From assembly GCA_016926875.1 (NCBI GenBank), contig JAFGNU010000039.1:43171-107170 (forward strand): a stretch of 64,000 bases of DNA, in the 5' to 3' direction. This document shows positions 17,481 to 26,063 of the stretch, piece by piece; positions within the stretch are counted from its first letter, which is position 1; the number at the start of each line of letters is the position of its first letter. The notes under the pieces are model-generated. The model saw nothing but the letters and a program-made list of their open reading frames with translations, was not told the origin of the DNA and did no database searches. The translations under genes were made by a program, and so were the position numbers. Source of the DNA: Anaerolineae bacterium. Its GTDB lineage: Bacteria; Chloroflexota; Anaerolineae; Aggregatilineales; Aggregatilineaceae.

Positions 17481-18734
17481 TTAACGATTCAGGCGCGGGT
17501 TAAGGATTTCGGATAGGCTTTCACCTAGCATACTGAAACTAAGCACCAGCGTTGCGACCATCAGCCCGGGCATCGTGATCAACCACCAGGACGTCAGCAG
17601 CCGGTCCTGCCCACGCGCAAGGTCAATGCCCCAGTCCACCGTATCCGGCGGCAAACCTAGGCCGAGAAAGCTCAACCCGGCTTCGGTCAAGATGGAATCG
17701 GCCACATTGACCGAGAAAATCACGACAATCGACGGTATAACATTCGGATAGACGTAGTAGCGTAACACAGACCAGCGGTTCGCTCCCAGACTGTAGGCTG
17801 CCTCTACATACAACTGTTCTTTGACCGTTAGTGTCTGCCCGCGCACGATGCGGAAATAGGTCGGTATGTACAGCACCGCGATAGAGACGATGATGTTAAT
17901 CATACCCGGCCCTAACATGGCGGAAATCGCAATCGCCAGTATCAGCCCTGGGAAAGAATAAATGCTATCCATCACCAGCGTCAGCAGGCGATCCAGCGGC
18001 CCGCCGATGAACCCGGAGATCAACCCCAGCGGCACCCCTAACACAACCGACACGATAGCCGAAACCAGCCCAACAAACAAAGCGATGCGCGTGCCCCATA
18101 TCAGGCGGCTGAGCACATCATGACCAAGCTGGTTCGTGCCCAGCAAGAAGCTCACTTTTTCCTGGCCGGGCAGCGTTTCGACAATGATCAGGGAGGGGTA
18201 ATCGCCAAGCTTGGCTTGCAGCGCTTCATCCTCTTCGACAACAGCCTGTATCTCGCCATTATCGAGCGCGGTTAATGCGTCTTCCAACGTATCAAAGCGG
18301 ACACGGCGCGGCGTATAGCTGACGTCCAGCCCTGCGGCTTGATCGGCTTCCGTAATCAGATCGGTGGCATCCTGGATCGCCAGGTAGGAATCGCCCCCGC
18401 GCAAAATACCGATACGATCCTGCGGCTGGCCCAGATCACGCAGTGATCGCGCGCTGTTATCTGCACGCACCACAAGCACCTGCGTCCTGGTAGACTCGCC
18501 CGGCGCAAGCAGGGTAGGGCCAGCCTCTTCAAGCGGGTCATACGGAGCCACAAGCGACGGAAAGAGCGCCATAAAAATGAATATGAGCAGTATAATCAAG
18601 CTGATAGCGATCAGCCACCAATCTATGCCATACCACCTGCGCGCGCGTAAAAGCTGGCGGACAACGCCAACGTGGTCCAGCTCGTCTTTCCATTGAGATG
18701 AAGATTGTGTGTTGTGGTCCTCTGTTGTGGTCAC
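17481..18734 (-). CDS. Oligopeptide/dipeptide permease (OppC/DppC-like) with an extracytoplasmic insert
   Basis: 417 residues, roughly 110 longer than usual for this family. The first membrane helix is at about 40-62, followed by the conserved YDPLEEAGP region. Residues about 82-194 then interrupt the protein before the normal core resumes with FLLGTNQLGHDVLSRLIWGTRIAL. The insert (LVVRADNSARSLRDLGQ, RIGILRGGDSYLA, VRFDTLEDALTALDNGEIQAVVEEDEA-like) reads like one lobe of a family 3 solute-binding protein. Five further helices and the EAA loop (EAAYSLGANRW) follow. The insert lies on the outer side and could sense or guide substrate. It starts three bases after the OppB-like stop. Confidence 0.92.
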   Translation of the reverse strand: MTTTEDHNTQSSSQWKDELDHVGVVRQLLRARRWYGIDWWLIAISLIILLIFIFMALFPSLVAPYDPLEEAGPTLLAPGESTRTQVLVVRADNSARSLRDLGQPQDRIGILRGGDSYLAIQDATDLITEADQAAGLDVSYTPRRVRFDTLEDALTALDNGEIQAVVEEDEALQAKLGDYPSLIIVETLPGQEKVSFLLGTNQLGHDVLSRLIWGTRIALFVGLVSAIVSVVLGVPLGLISGFIGGPLDRLLTLVMDSIYSFPGLILAIAISAMLGPGMINIIVSIAVLYIPTYFRIVRGQTLTVKEQLYVEAAYSLGANRWSVLRYYVYPNVIPSIVVIFSVNVADSILTEAGLSFLGLGLPPDTVDWGIDLARGQDRLLTSWWLITMPGLMVATLVLSFSMLGESLSEILNPRLNR

Positions 18735-18737
18735 AGT

Positions 18738-19754
18738 CTAATACCTGATTCGTGGGTCGATAAACGCATACATAATATCCATGATCAGGCTGATGGCGGC
18801 GACCAGCATGGCGAAGATGGTGACCGTTGCCTGAACAACAGGGTAATTGCGATTGTTGATACCTTCAATAAGGTAGCGGCCAATCCCCGGCCAGGAAAAA
18901 ACCGTTTCGGTCAGGACAGCACCGGCCAGCAGAATAGCAAATTGTAGTCCAATCAGGGTCAGGATGGGGATGAAGGTATTGTGCAAGGCATGTCGATAAA
19001 TCAGGCGGCGCTCCGGCAGCCCGCGCGCCCGGCCCGCGGTAATAAAATCGGCGTTTAGAATTTCGATCATGTTGACGCGGGTCAGGCGGATATAGACTCC
19101 CGTCAGGGCCGTGCCCAGGGTGACAGTCGGTAAGAAAAGATGCAAAAGCACATCGCCCAGGGCATTCCAGTTCCCGGTGATGATGGCATCGATGATATAG
19201 AAGTTGGTGTGCCGGGTTAGATCGACTTCCGGTCCAATCCGATGCGATAGGGGAAACCAGCCCAGCCAGCCGGAAAAAATGACCTGCATCATCAAGCCGA
19301 GCCAGAAGATAGGGATCGAATAAATCACCACGCTGGCTAGTCGTAAGCTGTAATCCGCCGGTTGTTTACGGTGACCAGCAGCAAACGCCCCGCTGACAAC
19401 GCCAAAAACAGCCGCCAGCAGCATCGCTGGAACGGCCAATTCCACTGTAGCGGGAAATTTTTCTGCCAGTTCGTCCCGGATCGGACGCCGCCCTCCCACA
19501 ATAGAGTCGCCAAAATCGAGGGTTGCGATTTGTTCCAGGTAATCAACATACTGCGTGACCAGCGGGCGATTCAACCCCAGCGCTTCCCGGATTTCCTCGC
19601 GCTCTTCCTCGCTGACCCGTGGGCCTACGGCTGAGAGGATAGGATCGCCCGGCAATACGCGTATCACGAAAAAGACGATGGTGGACAGGATCAGAACCAT
19701 CGGGATCGTGAGTAGGATACGCAAAATGATAAAGTTTCGAAAAGACCTGGTCAT
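18738..19754 (-). CDS. Oligopeptide/dipeptide permease (OppB/DppB-like)
   Basis: 338 residues, the expected length. It has the N-terminal helix LRILLTIPMVLILSTIVFFVIRVLPGDP-type segment, the periplasmic GLNRPLVTQYVDYL motif, further helices, the EAA-type loop region TAGRARGLPERRLIYRHAL and a conserved C-terminus ending DIMYAFIDPRIRY. It forms the channel with the OppC-like protein encoded three bases downstream. Confidence 0.93.
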   Translation of the reverse strand: MTRSFRNFIILRILLTIPMVLILSTIVFFVIRVLPGDPILSAVGPRVSEEEREEIREALGLNRPLVTQYVDYLEQIATLDFGDSIVGGRRPIRDELAEKFPATVELAVPAMLLAAVFGVVSGAFAAGHRKQPADYSLRLASVVIYSIPIFWLGLMMQVIFSGWLGWFPLSHRIGPEVDLTRHTNFYIIDAIITGNWNALGDVLLHLFLPTVTLGTALTGVYIRLTRVNMIEILNADFITAGRARGLPERRLIYRHALHNTFIPILTLIGLQFAILLAGAVLTETVFSWPGIGRYLIEGINNRNYPVVQATVTIFAMLVAAISLIMDIMYAFIDPRIRY

Positions 19755-19805
19755 CAGGAATAACTATCCTAACTAGGGTTATCCCGGTTGGTAATGAGAA
19801 CAAAG

Positions 19806-19832
19806 GGGAGTGGAGCCTGGGGCCCCACTCCC
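19806..19832 (-). terminator. Hairpin between the binding-protein gene and the permease genes
   Basis: GGGAGTGG (19806-19813) pairs with CCACTCCC (19825-19832) around a loop that itself contains GGGGCCCC. On the minus strand it is followed by CTTTGTTCTC, a weak U-tract. It is placed just after the solute-binding-protein gene, as in other importer operons where it lets the binding protein be made in excess over the membrane parts. Confidence 0.6.
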
Positions 19833-19855
19833 ACTGCTAGACACGACTGCCGGTT

Positions 19856-21412
19856 TTACTCTTCGTAGAGTTCGCTGTAGAGGAATTCAAAGGGTGGGCC
19901 AATCAAGACGCCTTCAATCCCCTCGCGCACCGTGATATATTCCGGTTCGAAGAAGAGCGGAATGGTCGGCGCGTGCTGGGTCCAAAGCTCCTGGGCCTTG
20001 GCATAGTTTTCTTCACGCACAGCCGGATCGGTGCTGGTGCCTGCCGTGATCAGGTAGTTTTCCATGTTTTCATCACAATAGTTAACACCCATCGACGGCG
20101 ACTGCGTGCAGGTTCCGAAGGGATCAAGCCAGGTGGAGGGGTCCGGATAGTCCGGGAACCAGCCCAGGATGAAGAACGGGTATTCCCCATCGGTCGCAGC
20201 AGCGATATAGGTAGCCCAGTTTTGCACTTCCAGGGTCACCGTGATCAGGCCGGTGCTTTCAAGCTGTTCCTTGAGCACCTGTACCACGTCGGCGGTGGTG
20301 GTCCCGTAGTGCTCCGGCGGATACCACAGTGTCAGCTCAAGCATATTATCCGCGCTGTAGCCTTCACCTTCCAGCAGGGCAATGGCGGTATCCAGGTCCT
20401 GGAAGCCATACGCATCCAGGAAGGCTTCGGTCTGGTATGGGACTCCTGCGGGAACCATCGAGTAAGCCGGGACGGTGCGCCCCTCAAAGACACGGTCAAC
20501 CAGGGTTTCACGGTCGATAGCCGCAGCAATAGCAGCGTTGACGTTGTTATTGTCGTGCGGTGGGAACGCGTGGTTCAGCACCAGGTAACGCAGGGTGGGC
20601 GCATTAATGCGCGTGACGACTAGGCCCTCAATCTCCTGCAAGCGAGCAGCTTCGACGGGACCAACCGTACGCCAGGCGATGTCGATTTCCCCGTTTTCAA
20701 CGGCCAGCGACAGAGTCGTCGGGTCGGCAAAATAACGAATGATCACGCGATCGTAGTAGGGTTCGTTGTCGGTGTCCCAGTAGTAGGGGTTGCGTTCGAG
20801 GACAAGCTGCTCATCTTCCTGCCACTCGGTCATCATATAGGCCCCAACGCCCAGGATGGTTTCCGGGTTGGTAACGAGTTCGTCAATCGGGTTGGTGTTG
20901 GGGTTCATGGGGATGAACGGCCCTGTGGCGGCGACAAACCCGAAGAAACCGTAGGGCTGAGTCAGCGTGAAGGCAACTGTCAGCTCATCGATCACTTCGA
21001 TGCCAGCGATAAAGCCCTGCACAAATCCGGTGATATCACCTTCCAGGGTAAGCGCACGCGTTACCGAGTCGGCCACAATCTGGGCTGTCAGCGGGGTACC
21101 GTCGGCAAACTGGATACCTTCGCGCAGCGTGAACGTCCAGACCAGGCCATCGTCGCTGACTTCGGGGTAGTCCGCAGCCAGCCGGGGGATCAGGTCTGCC
21201 GTGCCAGGAACATAACCCATCAGCGCATCGCCTGTGTTCTTCAGGATTTCCCAGTCATGGGTGGCATAGGCATACCCGGAGTCAAGGCCCGATGGTTCAT
21301 CGGTGGTGCCAATGATGATGGTTTTTGCTTCCTGCGCTGTAGCAAGATTCGCCATAGGCGAAATCATGGCTACCAACATGACGAGTACAAGAAAAACCGA
21401 AAAGCGTTTCAT
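19856..21412 (-). CDS. Family 5 extracellular solute-binding protein (peptide importer)
   Basis: 518 residues with a Sec signal peptide (MKRFSVFLVLVMLVAMIS..., cleavage near ATAQ-EAK). There is no lipobox Cys, so it may be free or held by other means. The mature part has the family 5 features: DEPSGLDSGYAYATHDWEI, LAADYPEVSDDGLVWTFTLR, EGIQFADGTPLTA and DPSTWLDPFGT. It captures peptides or similar substrates for the OppBCDF-like genes that follow. AAGGAG lies six bases before the ATG. It is the first gene of the operon. Confidence 0.93.
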   Translation of the reverse strand: MKRFSVFLVLVMLVAMISPMANLATAQEAKTIIIGTTDEPSGLDSGYAYATHDWEILKNTGDALMGYVPGTADLIPRLAADYPEVSDDGLVWTFTLREGIQFADGTPLTAQIVADSVTRALTLEGDITGFVQGFIAGIEVIDELTVAFTLTQPYGFFGFVAATGPFIPMNPNTNPIDELVTNPETILGVGAYMMTEWQEDEQLVLERNPYYWDTDNEPYYDRVIIRYFADPTTLSLAVENGEIDIAWRTVGPVEAARLQEIEGLVVTRINAPTLRYLVLNHAFPPHDNNNVNAAIAAAIDRETLVDRVFEGRTVPAYSMVPAGVPYQTEAFLDAYGFQDLDTAIALLEGEGYSADNMLELTLWYPPEHYGTTTADVVQVLKEQLESTGLITVTLEVQNWATYIAAATDGEYPFFILGWFPDYPDPSTWLDPFGTCTQSPSMGVNYCDENMENYLITAGTSTDPAVREENYAKAQELWTQHAPTIPLFFEPEYITVREGIEGVLIGPPFEFLYSELYEE

Positions 21413-21926
21413 CTTAGTCTCCTTTTCAAAAAACTCAAAACACGTAATTAGGGCGGTCGATTGGGGCGTTCTACCTTAAGATACGCAGTTCGTTTTCAGA
21501 ATGGTCAGCTACGGTGCAAACTGCGGGCGCTTGCTTACCCTTGGATTGACCCCGCCATCTCTGCCCGACGCTACGATAATAACTTGCCTGACAGACGAAT
21601 GCCAGCCAATCACGGTTTTCTTCGTCATTGTACAATCTGGCTGTCTTGGCTGTTCTGAATCACAAGGAAACCGGATCAAACCCCGGTGCCAGCCACCAAG
21701 CATCCAGTTGTTTGTGCAAGCTGCACAACTCCTCTCGATACTGCACAAAAAACGTTCATCAAACATGTTCTAAATGATCCGAAGACATAACGATTTCGCT
21801 TGTTATGCTAGGGCACAATATCTAAATTGGCCACGAAGCAGCGTGAGTCACGCATCCGCAGACCTGTTTGACGACGCTGTGTTATCAGCGTCCTTGCTCG
21901 CTGAGGACATCTCAAGGAGAGGTATC
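21413..21926. promoter_or_regulatory. Divergent control region between the peptide importer and amt
   Basis: This 514-bp stretch has no convincing gene. It holds an inverted repeat TTGTGCA-AGC-TGCACAA (21712-21728), a third TGCACAA copy exactly 20 bp further on (21742-21748) and a 10-bp palindrome ATTGTACAAT (21627-21636). A weak promoter toward amt may be TTGTTA (21800-21805), 17 bp, TAAATT (21823-21828). The repeats are placed as operators might be; which regulator would bind is unknown. Confidence 0.4.
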
Positions 21927-23327
21927 ATGCGAAAGAAATCACGATTTTGGCGCCTGTTCTCGCTTACTATGCTCATCACCGGGTTGTTGATGCTGTCCAC
22001 CGGCATCGCTCACGCCCAAGGAAACGATGAAGCCATTGCCAACCTGGCCCAATCGATCGATACGGTGTGGGTGCTGATCGCCGGCTTCCTGGTTTTCTTC
22101 ATGCAATGCGGCTTTGGCTTTTTGGAAGCCGGATTCGTGCGGTCGAAGAACGTGGTCAATATCATGGCCGAAAACTTCCTCGACACCACGATGACCACCA
22201 TGGGCTTCTGGGCCGCAGGGTTCGGTATTATGTTCGGCAGCGGTAACGGCCTGTTTGGAACCGAGTGGTTCTTTTTGCAGGGTATTCCATCGGAATACGC
22301 GGGCCTGCCGTTTTATGCTTTCTTCTTCTTCCAGTTCGCGTTTTCAGCAGCGGCCTCGACCATCGCCTCCGGGCTGATGGCCGAGCGCACCGATTTTCGT
22401 GCCGACCTGACCTACAGCTTCGTTGTGGGCCTGGTTATTTACCCCGTTGTGGGGCACTGGGTTTGGGGTGGTGATGGCTGGCTGGCCGAACGCGGTATGC
22501 TCGACTTCGCCGGATCGACGGTAGTGCATCTGGTCGGCGCCTTCGTCGGGTTGGCGGGAACACTGGTATTGGGCAAACGCCTTGATAAGGAATTCGGTAT
22601 AAACACAATCCGGGGACACAACATCCCGCTCGCCGCGATTGGTACATTCGTCCTGTGGCTGGCCTGGTTCGGTTTCAACCCCGGTTCGACGCTCGGCGCA
22701 TCAGACCCCAACTCCATCGCCTTGATTGTGCTGAATACGGACTTCGCCGCAACTACCGGCGCAATCACGGCTATATTCCTCAGTTATTTCCACACCAAGA
22801 AGTGGGATGTGAGTATGGCCTTTAACGGTTCGCTGGCAGGGCTGGTAGCGATCACGGCGCCGTGCGCGTTCGTCACACCGGAAGCATCGCTGATCATCGG
22901 TGTGATTGCCGGGGTGCTGGTATATTACGGCGTTGGCTTGATGGAAATCCTCAAGATCGATGACCCGGTAGGCGCGTTCCCGGTCCATGGGGTCAACGGC
23001 ATCTTCGGTACACTGTCGGTCGGACTGTTCGCCACCGATGGCGGCCTGTTTTATGGTGACGGCTTCAGTCAGTTGGGGACGCAGGCGCTCGGCGTAACAG
23101 CAACAATCCTGTTCGTCTTCCCGACATCCCTGATCATGTTCCGCATTATTGACGCGGTGATTGGTCTGCGGGTTCCACCAGAAGTTGAAAAAGCAGGCAT
23201 CGACGGGTTCTATCATGGCGCGTACTCGTATCCCGAATTCACCAGCTCGTATGGACTACCGACCGCCAAAGCGGTCAGCCCGGAAGCGATCTCAATGCCG
23301 AGTTCGAAGCCTACAACAGGAGATTAA
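21927..23327 (+). CDS. amt: Ammonium transporter (Amt family) with signal peptide
   Basis: 466 residues from ATG 21927, preceded by AAGGAG at seven bases; longer in-frame starts lack a ribosome-binding site. A signal sequence (MRKKSRFWRLFSLTMLITGLL..., ending near AHAQG) is followed by an Amt core with eleven expected helices. Family segments seen are FFMQCGFGFLEAGFVRSKN, GGDGWLAERGMLDFAGSTV, a GFNPGST motif, and DDPVGAFPVHGVNGIFGTLS with the pore histidine region. It takes up ammonium under nitrogen limitation. The glnK gene lies about 100 bp downstream, the usual pairing in which GlnK plugs the transporter. Confidence 0.95.
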   Translation: MRKKSRFWRLFSLTMLITGLLMLSTGIAHAQGNDEAIANLAQSIDTVWVLIAGFLVFFMQCGFGFLEAGFVRSKNVVNIMAENFLDTTMTTMGFWAAGFGIMFGSGNGLFGTEWFFLQGIPSEYAGLPFYAFFFFQFAFSAAASTIASGLMAERTDFRADLTYSFVVGLVIYPVVGHWVWGGDGWLAERGMLDFAGSTVVHLVGAFVGLAGTLVLGKRLDKEFGINTIRGHNIPLAAIGTFVLWLAWFGFNPGSTLGASDPNSIALIVLNTDFAATTGAITAIFLSYFHTKKWDVSMAFNGSLAGLVAITAPCAFVTPEASLIIGVIAGVLVYYGVGLMEILKIDDPVGAFPVHGVNGIFGTLSVGLFATDGGLFYGDGFSQLGTQALGVTATILFVFPTSLIMFRIIDAVIGLRVPPEVEKAGIDGFYHGAYSYPEFTSSYGLPTAKAVSPEAISMPSSKPTTGD

Positions 23328-23424
23328 CGCCGCGCCTGTCCAATCGAAAAACGTGACGAGTTCGTGAATTACTCTGCCCAAAAACGCACGACACCAGGAT
23401 AACCTAGCACACGAGGAACAAACC

Positions 23425-23811
23425 ATGACTAAAAAAATCGAAGCCATCATACGTGAAGAGCGGTTGGAAGCTGTAAAGGCCGCGTTGACCGAGATCGGCA
23501 TTGTCGGACTGAATATCACGCCGGTGCGCGGACGGGGGCGCGACGGCGGGATCACAATCCAAACCCGTAACGGCGCGTACATGGTAGACATGATCCCCAA
23601 AGTTCAGATCAACATTGTGCTGAGCGATGATAACGTCGAAGCGACGATAGACGCCATCTGCAACGCATCCGCCACCGGATCGAGCGGGGACGGGGTGATC
23701 TTTGTGCTGCCGGTAGACGATGTGATCCGCATCAGCACCGGCGAGCGAGGTCGCGCCGCGATCACCTACCAGGGCGATATCGATCAGATGCGCCAGCGGC
23801 AGAAAGCATAG
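23425..23811 (+). CDS. glnK: Nitrogen regulatory protein P-II (GlnK type)
   Basis: 128 residues, slightly longer than the usual 112. It matches the P-II fold: MTKKIEAIIREERLEAVKAAL, a T-loop with Y52 in RNGAYMVDMIPKV (equivalent to the uridylylated Tyr51 of E. coli GlnB), and the C-terminal signature GDGVIFVLPVDDVIRISTGERG. It binds ATP/ADP and 2-oxoglutarate and gates the Amt channel encoded just upstream. GAGG lies eight bases before the ATG. The last 15 residues (QGDIDQMRQRQKA) extend past the normal end. Confidence 0.95.
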   Translation: MTKKIEAIIREERLEAVKAALTEIGIVGLNITPVRGRGRDGGITIQTRNGAYMVDMIPKVQINIVLSDDNVEATIDAICNASATGSSGDGVIFVLPVDDVIRISTGERGRAAITYQGDIDQMRQRQKA

Positions 23812-23848
23812 GACGCACACTCGCCCCATAACACACAGCAACCTTCAC

Positions 23849-23885
23849 AGGCCCTCTGCCAACCACCCCGGTTGGTGGCGGGCCT
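23849..23885. terminator. Hairpin between converging glnK and ychF
   Basis: Outer arms AGGCCC/GGGCCT (23849-23854 and 23880-23885) and inner arms CCAACC/GGTTGG around an ACCCC loop. It sits in the 152-bp convergent gap and probably ends one or both transcripts, although neither side has a clear U-tract. Confidence 0.5.
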
Positions 23886-23963
23886 CGTGGTGTTGTTCCC
23901 CTTACGATTGTTCTCCCCTACCCTGACCCGCTGCGCCGATTGCGGGGGGAGTTCAGGGCAAGG

Positions 23964-25064
23964 TTACACGTTACAACGAAAGAGTATCACGTCACCATCC
24001 TGAACCACATAATCCCGCCCTTCGCCACGTAACAGCCCGGTTGCCTTCACTGCCGACCAGCTACCATGCTGCACAAAGCTGTCATAGGGGATCACCTCGG
24101 CACGGATAAAACCTCGCTCAAAATCCGTATGGATCACGCCTGCTGCCTGCGGAGCCGTCCAACCCGCCCGGATCGTCCAGGCGCGCACCTCTTCCTCATT
24201 AAAGCTGAAGTAGCTGATCAGGCCCAGCAGGGCATACCCTTTACGGATAATCTGCTCTAATCCACTTTCCACAACGCCGGAGAGTGCCAGATATTCGCGC
24301 CGTTCCTCGTCAGTCAGCCCGGCCATTTCTTCCTCAAGCTTGGCGCAAAGTTTGATGATTTCCACGCCCTGCTCATCGGCCACTGCTTGCGCCTGGCGCA
24401 CGTAGTTGTTGTCGTTTACCAGGCTGTCTTCGCTCAAGTTAGCCGCGTAGATAACCGGCTTGGCGGTGAGGAATCGCATCTCGGCATTCAACGCCTGGAA
24501 TACGTGATCCTCACGGCCTGCATAGGCCCACAACGGCTGGCCGGTGCCCAGGTAATCCTGGAGCGCCTGGGCCGTTTTAAACAGCAGTTGTAACTTGGGA
24601 TCGCCCTTGACCTGCCGCTCCAGCTTTTCGATTTTGCGTTCCAACTGCTGCCAGTCTGCCAGTGCCAGTTCTGTATTGATGATCTCAATGTCGGTTCCTG
24701 GATCGGGCCGCTCGCTGATGTGCACCACGTTGGGATCGTCAAAGCAGCGCACCACGTGCAAAATGGCATCCACATCACGAATGTTGCCCAGGAACTGGTT
24801 TCCCAGCCCTTCGCCCTGGCTGGCGCCTTTCACCAAACCGGCCACGTCCACAAATTCGATAGTGGCATGCACAGCCCGGTCAACCTGCACCAACTCGGCC
24901 AGTTTTTCCACGCGGGGATCAGGCACAGGCACCTTGGCCCGGTTGGGTTGAATCGTGCAGAAAGGATAGTTGGCAACCTGCGCGTTCTGCTCTTTTGTCA
25001 ACGCGTTAAAGACCGTGCTTTTGCCGACGTTTGGCAGGCCGACAATACCAATTCGTAAGCTCAT
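23964..25064 (-). CDS. ychF: Ribosome-associated redox-responsive ATPase YchF/OLA1
   Basis: 366 residues from ATG 25064, the usual length for YchF; an upstream start at 25118 would add 18 unconserved residues. It has the P-loop GLPNVGKSTVFNALT, DVAGLVKGASQGEGLGNQFL, and the altered NLSE in place of NKxD (YAANLSEDS) that gives this GTPase-like family its preference for ATP. A C-terminal TGS domain ends AVKATGLLRGEGRDYVVQDGD with the conserved ILFRCNV tail. It is involved in translation and stress responses. It stands alone on the minus strand. Confidence 0.95.
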   Translation of the reverse strand: MSLRIGIVGLPNVGKSTVFNALTKEQNAQVANYPFCTIQPNRAKVPVPDPRVEKLAELVQVDRAVHATIEFVDVAGLVKGASQGEGLGNQFLGNIRDVDAILHVVRCFDDPNVVHISERPDPGTDIEIINTELALADWQQLERKIEKLERQVKGDPKLQLLFKTAQALQDYLGTGQPLWAYAGREDHVFQALNAEMRFLTAKPVIYAANLSEDSLVNDNNYVRQAQAVADEQGVEIIKLCAKLEEEMAGLTDEERREYLALSGVVESGLEQIIRKGYALLGLISYFSFNEEEVRAWTIRAGWTAPQAAGVIHTDFERGFIRAEVIPYDSFVQHGSWSAVKATGLLRGEGRDYVVQDGDVILFRCNV

Positions 25065-25255
25065 GCTGTTTCGATTGCCTCCCGTAAGACTATTCAAGGC
25101 GTTTGGCGCAACCAACAACCAGCCCGGCGACAGTCAGCCGCCTTCTGTTGGGCAGGTGAAGCGTGCTATCACAAAGCATACCCGTACCGCTCAAAAATCC
25201 CAAGCGCCGTCTGCTCCAAAAGGGGATTGCTCGCCGAAGGCAGACCTGGACCTGA

Positions 25256-25339
25256 TAAAAATGCGTAGTGCCCTGGAGGAACTGCCCAGGGCACAGGGGA
25301 TGATCAGGGACGCGCCAGCATGATCTCGCTCCCTGATCA
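25256..25339 (-). terminator. Terminator of the eight-gene ABC/two-component operon, with a second hairpin
   Basis: After the response-regulator stop, the minus strand first meets a 10-bp inverted repeat TGATCAGGGA/TCCCTGATCA (25301-25339, 19-base loop). It then meets GTGCCCTGG/CCAGGGCAC (25268-25294) followed by TACGCATTTTTATC. The second is a good Rho-independent terminator. The remaining part of the 303-bp gap up to 25064 holds nothing else that I see. Confidence 0.8.
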
Positions 25340-25367
25340 CGCACAGCAATCGAACCGAGACTGCCGC

Positions 25368-26063
25368 TTAGTTTACGAGTTTGTACCCGATACCGGGCAC
25401 GGTCAGCACCAGAGCCGGGTTCCCCGGATCAAACTCGACTTTTTCGCGCAAGCGGCGGATATTGACCGTCACCACTTGCTCTGTCTCAGGCGTATTTTCA
25501 TAGCCCCAGACAGCGTCTAGAATCTGTCCCCGGCTGAGCACCTGGTTGGGATGCTGCGCCAGGTAGACCAACAGGCGCAGTTCTGTAGGGGTGACGTTGA
25601 TCACATCATCGCCGCGCAGCACTTTGCCGCGCTGCCGGTCGATGACCAGGTCGCCAGCATACAGCACATCGCTGTCACTGATCGCCAGTTCGCCATAGGC
25701 GCGACGCAGGTGGGCGCGCACGCGTGACAACAGCTCACGCAAGCTGAAGGGCTTGGTCATGTAATCGTCCGCGCCCATTTCCAACCCAATCACCTTGTCC
25801 ATCTCCTCGGATCGCACCGTGAGCATGATGATCGGCTGGCGCACACCACTCTGGCGCATCCGGCGGCAGAAATCAAACCCGGAGCCATCTGGCAAACGTA
25901 TATCCAGGATGATCAGGTGTGGAGCATGATTGCGTGCGTAACTCACGCCGTCCAACCCTTCCGCTGCCCAATGCACGCTGTATCCTTCGCGGATCAAGGC
26001 AGTCTGCAAGCCGCCAGCAATGCCGGGATCGTCTTCTACCAGTAGAATCTGATAGGTTATCAT
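25368..26063 (-). CDS. Response regulator, OmpR/PhoB family
   Basis: 231 residues. The receiver domain has the acidic pocket at E10-D12 (VEDD), phosphoacceptor D54 in LIILDIRLPDGSG and the switch Lys in YMTKPFSLREL. The C-terminal winged helix includes NVTPTELRLLVYLAQHPNQVLSRGQI and TVNIRRLREKVE. Its start codon overlaps the end of the kinase gene by four bases, so the two form a pair. Regulators of this class bind direct repeats about 11 bp apart; three such repeats (TTACA) lie at 37387-37413 upstream of this operon. Confidence 0.95.
   Translation of the reverse strand: MITYQILLVEDDPGIAGGLQTALIREGYSVHWAAEGLDGVSYARNHAPHLIILDIRLPDGSGFDFCRRMRQSGVRQPIIMLTVRSEEMDKVIGLEMGADDYMTKPFSLRELLSRVRAHLRRAYGELAISDSDVLYAGDLVIDRQRGKVLRGDDVINVTPTELRLLVYLAQHPNQVLSRGQILDAVWGYENTPETEQVVTVNIRRLREKVEFDPGNPALVLTVPGIGYKLVN

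Noticed and set aside
15239..21412. The peptide importer as part of the RiPP cluster
   Set aside because: A strong terminator and a separate promoter divide them; a functional link remains possible but is not shown.
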